A DNA stretch of 64,000 nt, taken from NCBI GenBank assembly GCA_945872365.1, contig CAMBZJ010000008.1:62001-126000 (forward strand), written 5' to 3'. Shown piece by piece: positions 9,218-17,564 of the stretch. Below the pieces are notes generated by a model. It was not told the DNA's origin. It was given only the letters and a program-made list of their open reading frames with translations, and searched no databases. The number at the start of each line of letters is the position of its first letter. The stretch's first letter is position 1. The stretch is from Klebsiella pneumoniae (GTDB taxonomy: Bacteria > Desulfobacterota > Binatia > UBA12015). The translations under genes were made by a program, and so were the position numbers.

Positions 9218-9838
9218 ATGGACGCCGCCATGCCGACTCGCAGCGATTGCGCCGAAATGCTCCGCCAGCCCGCCCTCGACCTCGATGCCTTCGCCCGGGC
9301 CTTCGAGTCGGCCCCGCACGAGGAACGGGTCGCCATCACCGAGGCGATCGACCGCGCCGGCCAGGAGAAGCTCTGGGCGGCGGCCCAAGGCGGCCCGGTC
9401 ACCATCGAGGAGATGGTACCGCGCGACCTGGGGCCGCTGCGCCCGGTGATCTTCCACGGCAAGAACTCGCTGCCGCTGTTCTCGCGCTTCCAGAAACGCT
9501 TCTGCCGGCCGGCCGCCGGGGTCGGGCGCGACGAACTCTGGGGCTACAACCACCAGGCGCTCACCGCCTTCACCGGCCCGGGCTACTTCGTCGCCTACGA
9601 CTCGCCGGGGAACACCTTCGGTCCGGTGGCGGTCGACTACACCCGCCTCCCGACCGGGCGGCCCGAGCAGTGGCCGGAGATCCACGACAACAAGTATCGA
9701 CTGTCGCGCTTCATCTACAACGGGACCATCGACTACCTGCGGCGCGTGTCCGGTCACCTGCTCATCGGACGCGCCACGCGCGCGCGGGACGCCATGCCCA
9801 ACTGGTTCCTGCTCTGTCGGGAGGATCCTCGGAGATGA
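9218..9838 (+). CDS. Hypothetical protein, no recognised family
   Basis: Intact ORF overlapping the downstream methyltransferase start by 4 nt (ATGA); alternative ATG at 9230. Confidence 0.65.
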   Translation: MDAAMPTRSDCAEMLRQPALDLDAFARAFESAPHEERVAITEAIDRAGQEKLWAAAQGGPVTIEEMVPRDLGPLRPVIFHGKNSLPLFSRFQKRFCRPAAGVGRDELWGYNHQALTAFTGPGYFVAYDSPGNTFGPVAVDYTRLPTGRPEQWPEIHDNKYRLSRFIYNGTIDYLRRVSGHLLIGRATRARDAMPNWFLLCREDPRR

Positions 9839-10704
9839 GCCGCCTCGCCGCCTCGGGTCCCAACGCCACGCAGATCGACTACTGGAACGACACCGCGGGC
9901 CCGAAGTGGGTCGCGCTGCAGGAAGCGCTCGACCGGCAGATCGGACCGCTCGGCCACGCCGCGATGGACGCGGCGCGGGTCACCCCCGGGGACGAGGTCC
10001 TCGACGTCGGTTGCGGCTGCGGCGCCACCTCGCTCGAACTCGCACGGCGGGTCGCGCCGGGTGGCCGCGTCGTCGGGATCGACGTCTCGACCGTGATGCT
10101 CGAGGTCGCGCGCGGCGCAGCCGAACGAACGGCGACGACCGGGCTCTCGTTCGAGAACGCCGACGCCCAGACGGTGGGCCTGCCGCCGGGGGCCTTCGAC
10201 GTCGTCTTCTCCCGCTTCGGCGTCATGTTCTTCGCCGACCCCGGCGCCGCCTTCGCGAACCTGCGGCGCGCGCTGCGCCCCGGCGGAAGGCTCGCCTTCG
10301 TCTGCTGGCAACCGCTCGAAAGCAATCCCTGGATGGCGCTGCCGCTGATGGCCGCACTCCAGCACATGCCAGCCCCCGCGCCCGCACCGCCCGATGCACC
10401 GGGTCCGTTCGCCTTCGCCGACCCGGAGCGGGTGCGCGGCATCCTCGGCGGCGCGGGCTTCGCTGAGGTCGCGCTGGATCCGCTCGAGATGGAACTCGTC
10501 GTCGGGGGCGGACGCGATCTCGACGGCACGGTCGACTTCCTCCTCCAGATGGGTCCGCTCGGATCGGCGCTGCGCGCAGCCGATCCCGACCTGCGCGACC
10601 GGGTCGCCGCCGCGGTGCGAACGGCGGTCGAACCGTTCGCCGAAGCCACGGGCGGCGTCCGCATGGCCTCGGCCGCCTGGCTCGCGACCGGCCAAGCCGG
10701 CTGA
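9835..10704 (+). CDS. Class I SAM-dependent methyltransferase
   Basis: VLDVGCGCGATSLELARRVAPGGRVVGIDVS motif I and post-I; FDVVFSRFGVMFF. Confidence 0.9.
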   Translation: MSRLAASGPNATQIDYWNDTAGPKWVALQEALDRQIGPLGHAAMDAARVTPGDEVLDVGCGCGATSLELARRVAPGGRVVGIDVSTVMLEVARGAAERTATTGLSFENADAQTVGLPPGAFDVVFSRFGVMFFADPGAAFANLRRALRPGGRLAFVCWQPLESNPWMALPLMAALQHMPAPAPAPPDAPGPFAFADPERVRGILGGAGFAEVALDPLEMELVVGGGRDLDGTVDFLLQMGPLGSALRAADPDLRDRVAAAVRTAVEPFAEATGGVRMASAAWLATGQAG

Positions 10705-10729
10705 GCGACCGGCCCGGCGGCCAATACCG

Positions 10730-11557
10730 ATGTCGACGCACGACCGAGACCCCGCGGACGATCCGCCCGCGGTACCGCCGAGGGTGCCCCACCTGCCCGG
10801 CCTCGCAACCGGCGGGTCCAACGGTCGCAACAGCGAGCGCCGCTTCCTCGAGGGGCCGGCCACCCGCATCGAGGAACTCCGTCGTGCGACCGGAATCTTC
10901 TTCGAGCTGATGCGCGGATTCCGCCAGATGCACTTCATCGGCCCGTGCGTGACCATCTTCGGTTCGGCCCGATTCCCTGAGTTCCACCCCTACTATGCAC
11001 TGGCGCGCGAGGTCGGGGCGAACCTCGCCCGTGACGGCTTCACCGTCATGACCGGTGGCGGTCCCGGCATCATGGAAGCCGCCAATCGCGGTGCGAGCGA
11101 GGCCGGCGGCTATACCGTGGGCTGCAATATCGTCCTGCCCAAGGAGCAGGCGCCGAACCCGTATCTCGACCTGATGATCGAGTTCGACCACTTCTACGTC
11201 CGCAAGGTGATGCTGGTGAAGTACTCCTACGCCTTCGTCATCATGCCGGGCGGATTCGGCACGCTCGACGAGACCTACGAGCTGCTCACGCTGATCCAGA
11301 CGGCCAAGGTCGAGCGCAAGCCGGTGGTCGTCATGGGCACCGACTTCTACGGCCCGATGGTCGACTGGCTGCGTACGAAGATGCTGCGCGAGGGGACGAT
11401 CGGCGAGAGCGATCTGGAACTCCTCCTTCTCACCGACTCGGCCTCCGAGGCGGCACAGATCGTCTACGAGAACGCGCGCGCGCCGCTCGAGCGCAGACCC
11501 GACTTCGTGCGACGCCCGCGCTGGATCCTCGGTGAGCGCCCTACCGGGAAATCTTGA
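10730..11557 (+). CDS. LOG family (TIGR00730-like) Rossmann-fold protein
   Basis: VTIFGSARF, VMTGGGPGIMEAANRGA, MPGGFGTLDE. Confidence 0.9.
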   Translation: MSTHDRDPADDPPAVPPRVPHLPGLATGGSNGRNSERRFLEGPATRIEELRRATGIFFELMRGFRQMHFIGPCVTIFGSARFPEFHPYYALAREVGANLARDGFTVMTGGGPGIMEAANRGASEAGGYTVGCNIVLPKEQAPNPYLDLMIEFDHFYVRKVMLVKYSYAFVIMPGGFGTLDETYELLTLIQTAKVERKPVVVMGTDFYGPMVDWLRTKMLREGTIGESDLELLLLTDSASEAAQIVYENARAPLERRPDFVRRPRWILGERPTGKS

Positions 11558-11600
11558 CGGGACACGCGCCGCGACATAGGCCGGTACGGGAGGGATTCCG

Positions 11601-14600
11601 TTGACCCGAAAACCGGCCGGCCGCAGCATCGACAGTCCTGTGAAGAGGCCGCGCCGGCGCGGGGTACCGCTCGGAGCGCTGCTGGTCGCGCTGCCGGCAT
11701 CGGTCCTGCTCTCGGCGTCGATGGCCGCGCCCGGCAAGGCCGGGGCGACCGGTCCGGCGCACGCATTCGCGACGACCGGGCCGGCCTCGCCCGGTGCGCC
11801 GCGGGTCGTCGAGATGACCCCGGGCGGCACGATCAAGCGCCCTTCCCAGGCGACCGTCTCGTTCGCGACGCCGATGATCGCCCTCGGCGACCCGCGTGCG
11901 GCCGCGCCGGCAAGCGTCTCCTGCACCCCGGAGGCCCGGGGTGCCGGGCGCTGGATCGACAGCCGGCACTGGGTCTTCGACTTCGATGCCGCGCTGCCGG
12001 GTGGCGAGCGCTGCTCGATCGGGATCGCGGCGGGACTGCGCGACCTCGCCGGCCACGCGCTCGAACCGACCGCGTCGCACGGCTTCTCGACCGGTGGCCC
12101 GTCGATCGTCTCGCTCCGCCCGGATGCGGGTTCGACGATCGTCGAGGACCAGGCCTTCGCCGTCGAACTCGACGCCGAGGCGACCGCCGCCTCGATCGAG
12201 TCGCAGGTCCACCTCGTCGCCGTGGGGCTCCCGGAGAAGATCGAGGTCACGGTCGCCGACGCGGCGACCCGCGACGCGGTGCTCGCAACCGACCGCTGGT
12301 GGGAGCCGCGTGGTCCGGTCGTCGTACTCGTGCCCAGGCGCAAGCTGCCGCCGGAGGCCAAGGTGCAACTCGTGTGGGGCCGCGGTGTGTCGACGCCCGG
12401 CGGCGCGACGAACGACGCGGACGGCCGCCTCGCGTTCGTCGTCCGTCCGGCGCTGCGCGGGGAGGTGCGCTGCGAGCGCGAGAACGCGCGCGCCGGCTGC
12501 GTCCCGATCACGCCGATCACGCTGCGCTTCACCGAGTCCGTGCCGGCCGACCTCGCCGCCCGGATCGGTCTCGTCGCCGCCGACGGGACGCGCTTCCCGC
12601 AGGCGCCAGCCGACGGAAGTACCCGCGAGGTCGAACGCGTGACCTTCCGCGGCCCCTTCCCGCCCTCCTCGGAGCTGCGCCTCGAACTCCCGCAGGAGAT
12701 CCGCGACGAAGCGGGCCGACCGCTCCAGAATCTCGAGGAACTGCGTTCGCTCCCGGTGCGGGTCGACGCGACGCCGCCCTTGGCGAAGTTCGGGGCGCGC
12801 TTCGGCGTCCTGGAAGCCAAGGGCGAGCCCGCGCTCCCGGTGACGATCCGCGGGCTCGAGCCGGAGGCGATGCTGCGCATGCGCGCGCTCGGCGGCCCCG
12901 GCGACGCCGGCGCGCTGGTGCGCGGCAGCCTGCGCAAGCTGCCGGCCGACCGGCCGGCGGAGTTGATCCGCGGCCTGCTCGGGCTGGTCCGCGCCAGGCG
13001 CGACCGCTCGGCCCTCGCCGACGCGCCCGCCGGGGAGGTGAAGTCGATGGCGCTGCCCCAGCCCGAGGGCGCGGCGATGCAGGTCGTAGGCCTGCCCATG
13101 CCGGGGCCGGGCGTGTACGTCGTCGAACTCGCGAGCACGGAACTCGGACGCGTCCTGCTCGATGCGAAGCAACCTATGTACGTCGCGACGGCCGCCGTCG
13201 TCACCGACCTCGCCGTCCACTTGGAGCGCGGCGTCGAGCGCTCGCTCGCCTGGGTCACGTCGCTCGACGCCGGCAAGCCGGTGGCCGGTGCGGAGGTCGC
13301 TGTGCACGACTGCGCGGGCACGGTACTCACCCGTGCGCGCACCGGCGACGACGGTATCGCGTGGTTCGACCACCTGCCCGCGCCGGGAGCCGAGGCCACC
13401 TGCAAGGATCCAGCCGATGCCACGGGCGACGACGCGGACCAACCCGACCGCTTCTGGAATTACGCCGAGACGTCGAGCCTGTCGTCGCTCTCCCGGGGTC
13501 TCTTCGTAACGGCCCGGCTCGGCGACGACCTGGGCTTCGTGCACTCGAGTTGGCAGGAAGGCATCGAGGGGTTCCGCTTCGACCTGCCGTTCGATTTCGC
13601 GGCCGGGAACCCGCCGACCCGGGCCCACACGGTCCTCGCGCGCAACCTGCTGCGCGCGGGCGAGACCGCACACATGAAGCACGTGCTGCGGGCGGCGACC
13701 GGGAGAGGCTTCGGTCCGTTGCCCGCCGACGAGCGGCCGACCAAGGTCGTGCTGCGCCACGAAGGCAGCGGGGCGGAGGTCGAGTTCCCCCTCGCGTGGA
13801 GCGACGACGGGAGCGCCGAGAGCGAGTGGAAGATCCCGCGTGAGGCGCGGCTCGGCCTCTACGACGTCATCCTGCGGCGTCCGGCGCGGGCCGAGCGCCG
13901 CCCGCCCGCAGCGGGACCGACGCCCGCGCCCACGCCCGCACCGACGCCACCGCCACCCTACGTCACGCTGCACGAACCCGCGGCCGACGAGTACCGCGAG
14001 TGGACGACCGGCTCGCTGCGCGTCGAGGAGTTCCGCATCCCGCTGCTCAAGACGACGCTGCGACTGCCGGGCGGACCGGAAGTCGCACCCGACGCGATCA
14101 CGGCCGACGTCGCATCGACCTACATGGCGGGTGGACCCGCCGCCGGACGGCCGGTCGTCGTACGCAGCCGCCTCGGGGAACTCGCGATCGACTCGCCGCC
14201 GGAGTTCGGGGGCTTCCGGTTCGGCGGCGGCTCGGTCAGGACCGGGATCGAACGCCATTCCTCGACCGAACAGGGCGCCGGCGACGACGGGGAGGAGTCG
14301 GGCGCCGGCGCGACGGCCGACCGCGGCGTGTTCCGGCGCGAGGAGGCGCGCCTCGACGGAACCGGCTCGGCCCGCGTGACGATCGACGGCTTCCCCGCCG
14401 TGACGCGGCCGAGGCGACTCCGCGTCGAAGCCGAGGTGCGCGATCCCAACGGGGAAACCCAGACCACGTCGGCGTCGCTGCCGATCTGGCCCGCCTCGCA
14501 CCTGGTCGCGCTGAACGCCCGGCCCGATCCACGCCATGCGAGGCGCGGCGCCGCCGAGGCCGCGGTCATGGACACCGCGCGCAAGCCGGTCGCCGGCGCG

Positions 14601-17564
14601 CGGGTCGACGTCGACCTATTCGAGCAGACCACCTACACCACGCGCCAGCGCATCGTGGGCGGCTTCTTCTCCTACCAGAACGTGACCGAGACCCGCCGCG
14701 TCGGCGCCTTCTGCCGCGGCCGCACCGACGCCTCCGGGCGCATGCGCTGTCGGCACGGGCTCCCTGCAAGTCGCGACTACCTGCTGCAGGCGACGGTCCG
14801 CGACGAGGCGGGCCGCGCCTCGACCGACGTCGCGTGGCTGCCGCTCGGCGGCGACGACTCCGACTGGCCAGCGCAGACCGACGACGACCGGATGGACGTG
14901 ATCGCCGAGCGCCGGGCCTGGGAGCCCGGTGAGACCGCACGGCTGCGCGCCCGGCTTCCCTTTCGCGAGGCGAGCGCCCTGGTCAGCGTCGTGCGCGAGG
15001 GCGTGCTCGAGGCCCGCGTGCTCCGGCTGTCGCGGGCCGACGCGAGCTTCGAGGTGCCGATCCGGGCGTCCTATTCGCCCAACGTCTTTGTCCACGTCCT
15101 CGCGGTGCGCGGGCGCGTCGGCTCGGTGCAGCCCACCGCGCGACTCGACCTCGGCAAGCCGGCGTTCCGCATGGGCATCGCACGCCTCGAGGTCGGCTGG
15201 AAGCCGCATCGTCTCGATGTCCGCGTCGCGCCCGAGCGCGAGGTCTTCCACCCGCGCGAGCGGGCAAGGGTGCGCATCACTGCGACCGCGGCCGACGGCA
15301 GCCGACTCGCCCCCGGTGCGAACGTCGCCGTGGCCGCGGTCGACGAGGGCCTGCTCGAGATGCTGCCGAACGACAGCTGGAAGCTCCTCGACGCGATGAT
15401 GGGAGTCCGCTCCGACCTGGTCGAGACCTCGACGGCGCAGTTGCAGGTGATCGGCAAGCGCCACTTCGGCAAGAAGGCGAGCCCCTCGGGCGGTGGCGGG
15501 GGCAGCCAGCCGACCCGCGAGATCTTCGACTCGCTTCTCCTGTGGAGCGACCGGGTGGCGCTCGACGCCGACGGACGCGCCGAGGTCGAGATCCCGCTCA
15601 ACGACTCGCTGACCGCCTTCCGCATCGTCGCCGTCGCGACCTCCGGCGACGATCGCTTCGGCACCGGCGAAGCGACGATCCGATCGACTCAGGACCTGAT
15701 GGTGCTCTCCGGGCTCCCGCCGGTCGTGCGCTCGGGCGATCGCTTCCGGGCACCGTTCACCGTCCGCAACGCGTCCGCGCGCGCTCTCGATGTCGAGGTC
15801 GCGGCGCGCGTGCCGGAACTCGGCGCGCCGGATCTCGCGCCGCAGAAGCTCCGGCTTGAACCCGGCGAGTCGCAGGTCGTCGGCTGGGAGGTCGAGGTGC
15901 CGGTCGGTGTCGACGCGCTCTCCTGGCAACTCGACGCGCGCACCAGCGACCGCGGCGGCGGGGTCGGCGAGAAGGGAGCCTCGGACCGTCTCGCGGTGCG
16001 CGAGCGCGTCGCGCCCGCCGTCCCGGTGCGCACGCTGCAGGCGACGCTCGCGCAATGGAGCCCGCCCGGCCCCCTGTTGCAGCCGGTCGCGATTCCCGCG
16101 GGTGCGATCCCCGGCGCGGGCGGAGTCTCGGTCGGAGTCTCCGCGAGCCTCGCGGCTGGGCTCGACGGCGTGCGTGCCTGGATGCGCGACTATCCTTACT
16201 CCTGCCTCGAACAGCGCGTGTCGCGCGCCGTGGCGCTCGGCGACCCGGCCGGTTGGCGCGACGTGGTCGGTCGCCTGCCCGCCCTCCAGGACGACGAGGG
16301 CCTACTGCGCTTCTTCCCCTCGACGACCCGTGGCAGCACCTGGCTGACTGGCTACGTCCTGCAGGTGGCGCACGCCGCCGGGCTCGAACTTCCGGCGACG
16401 GTCGAGGAGAAGATGAAGTCGGCGCTGCGCTCCTTCGTCGAGGGCAACCTGCGCGGACGGCCGGACGAGTCGAACTCCGCCCTGCGCAAACTCGGAGCCA
16501 TCGCGGCCCTGGCCTCGGCGAGCGACCGGGGCGTCGATCCCGCCCTGCTCGGAGGGATCACGATCGAACCCGCCTCGTGGCCGACGCACGCCGCGCTCGA
16601 CTGGTGGGAGATCCTGCGCCGCTCGCCCGGGCTGCCCGAGCGCGAGCGATGGATCGCCGAGGTGAAGGACGTCCTGCGGGCGCGCCTCGACCTCTCCGGC
16701 ACGACGCTCGCGTTCGCCGCCGATTCCGCCGGCCACTTCTCCGACGGCTTCGGGGACCAGGACGTCGACGCCGCACGCCTGCTGCTCGGGGCGATCGACG
16801 GCGACGCCTGGGTGGAGGACCAGCCGCGCCTCGTGCGCGGCGCGCTCGCGCGCCAGCGGCGCGGCGCCTGGAGCGGAACGGTCGCCAATGCCTGGGGCAC
16901 GATCGCGACACAGCGCTTCGTCGCGACCCACGAGAAGGACCCGGTGAGCGGAACGACGACCGTCGCGCTCGCCGACGCCGCGCCGTCGATCGACTGGGCG
17001 AAGCAACCCGCCGGCGGCACGATCTCCCTCGCCTGGCCCGCCGCCGGCGCGGACCTCGCAGTCGACCACCGGGGTACCGGCCTTCCCTGGGTGGCGATTC
17101 GGGCGACGGCCGCCGTGCCGCTCTCGGAGCCGATCTCGGCCGGCTTCCGCATCCGCCGCTCGGTGGAGCCGATCGAACGCAGGAGCCCGGACCGCTGGAG
17201 CGTCGGCGACACGATGCGGGTACGCATCGAAGTCGACGCGGGCGCCGACCAGGGCTGGACCGTGGTCGACGACCCGGTGCCCCCGGGCGCAACCTACCTC
17301 GCTCGCGGCTTCGCGAACGACGCGATGCTCGCCAACCCTGCCGCCACCCCGGCACCGGGCGTATCGGCGACCTTCGAGGAGCGCGCCTTCGAGGGCTTCC
17401 GCGCCTATTACGAATCGGTCGGGGCCGGCCGGCTCGTCGCCGAGTACTCGATCCGCCTGAACCAGGCCGGCGACTTCCACCTGCCCCCGACGCACGTCGA
17501 GGCGCTCTACGCCCCGGAGGCCATGGGCGACGCGCCGAACGCGCCGCTCGAGGTCGTCGAGTGA
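11601..17564 (+). CDS. Bacterial alpha-2-macroglobulin family protein (YfhM-like) with thioester motif
   Basis: 1987 aa; thioester motif CLEQ in DYPYSCLEQRVSRAVALGD (codons at 16203-16214); ANG/MG-type segments; VNAMG-like NDSLTAFRIVAVA; coupled to PBP1C. Confidence 0.92.
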   Translation: MTRKPAGRSIDSPVKRPRRRGVPLGALLVALPASVLLSASMAAPGKAGATGPAHAFATTGPASPGAPRVVEMTPGGTIKRPSQATVSFATPMIALGDPRAAAPASVSCTPEARGAGRWIDSRHWVFDFDAALPGGERCSIGIAAGLRDLAGHALEPTASHGFSTGGPSIVSLRPDAGSTIVEDQAFAVELDAEATAASIESQVHLVAVGLPEKIEVTVADAATRDAVLATDRWWEPRGPVVVLVPRRKLPPEAKVQLVWGRGVSTPGGATNDADGRLAFVVRPALRGEVRCERENARAGCVPITPITLRFTESVPADLAARIGLVAADGTRFPQAPADGSTREVERVTFRGPFPPSSELRLELPQEIRDEAGRPLQNLEELRSLPVRVDATPPLAKFGARFGVLEAKGEPALPVTIRGLEPEAMLRMRALGGPGDAGALVRGSLRKLPADRPAELIRGLLGLVRARRDRSALADAPAGEVKSMALPQPEGAAMQVVGLPMPGPGVYVVELASTELGRVLLDAKQPMYVATAAVVTDLAVHLERGVERSLAWVTSLDAGKPVAGAEVAVHDCAGTVLTRARTGDDGIAWFDHLPAPGAEATCKDPADATGDDADQPDRFWNYAETSSLSSLSRGLFVTARLGDDLGFVHSSWQEGIEGFRFDLPFDFAAGNPPTRAHTVLARNLLRAGETAHMKHVLRAATGRGFGPLPADERPTKVVLRHEGSGAEVEFPLAWSDDGSAESEWKIPREARLGLYDVILRRPARAERRPPAAGPTPAPTPAPTPPPPYVTLHEPAADEYREWTTGSLRVEEFRIPLLKTTLRLPGGPEVAPDAITADVASTYMAGGPAAGRPVVVRSRLGELAIDSPPEFGGFRFGGGSVRTGIERHSSTEQGAGDDGEESGAGATADRGVFRREEARLDGTGSARVTIDGFPAVTRPRRLRVEAEVRDPNGETQTTSASLPIWPASHLVALNARPDPRHARRGAAEAAVMDTARKPVAGARVDVDLFEQTTYTTRQRIVGGFFSYQNVTETRRVGAFCRGRTDASGRMRCRHGLPASRDYLLQATVRDEAGRASTDVAWLPLGGDDSDWPAQTDDDRMDVIAERRAWEPGETARLRARLPFREASALVSVVREGVLEARVLRLSRADASFEVPIRASYSPNVFVHVLAVRGRVGSVQPTARLDLGKPAFRMGIARLEVGWKPHRLDVRVAPEREVFHPRERARVRITATAADGSRLAPGANVAVAAVDEGLLEMLPNDSWKLLDAMMGVRSDLVETSTAQLQVIGKRHFGKKASPSGGGGGSQPTREIFDSLLLWSDRVALDADGRAEVEIPLNDSLTAFRIVAVATSGDDRFGTGEATIRSTQDLMVLSGLPPVVRSGDRFRAPFTVRNASARALDVEVAARVPELGAPDLAPQKLRLEPGESQVVGWEVEVPVGVDALSWQLDARTSDRGGGVGEKGASDRLAVRERVAPAVPVRTLQATLAQWSPPGPLLQPVAIPAGAIPGAGGVSVGVSASLAAGLDGVRAWMRDYPYSCLEQRVSRAVALGDPAGWRDVVGRLPALQDDEGLLRFFPSTTRGSTWLTGYVLQVAHAAGLELPATVEEKMKSALRSFVEGNLRGRPDESNSALRKLGAIAALASASDRGVDPALLGGITIEPASWPTHAALDWWEILRRSPGLPERERWIAEVKDVLRARLDLSGTTLAFAADSAGHFSDGFGDQDVDAARLLLGAIDGDAWVEDQPRLVRGALARQRRGAWSGTVANAWGTIATQRFVATHEKDPVSGTTTVALADAAPSIDWAKQPAGGTISLAWPAAGADLAVDHRGTGLPWVAIRATAAVPLSEPISAGFRIRRSVEPIERRSPDRWSVGDTMRVRIEVDAGADQGWTVVDDPVPPGATYLARGFANDAMLANPAATPAPGVSATFEERAFEGFRAYYESVGAGRLVAEYSIRLNQAGDFHLPPTHVEALYAPEAMGDAPNAPLEVVE

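Noticed and set aside
13918-13955. TPAPTPAPTPPPP-coding mini-repeat inside the alpha-2-macroglobulin as a possible phase-variable tract
   Set aside because: Short, imperfect, in-frame proline-rich linker; best seen as an interdomain spacer.
10223-14537. Minus-strand ORFs of 1066 and 998 aa (10223-13423, 11541-14537)
   Set aside because: Antisense to the methyltransferase, LOG and alpha-2-macroglobulin genes; Arg/Ala-rich low-complexity translation with no family motifs.
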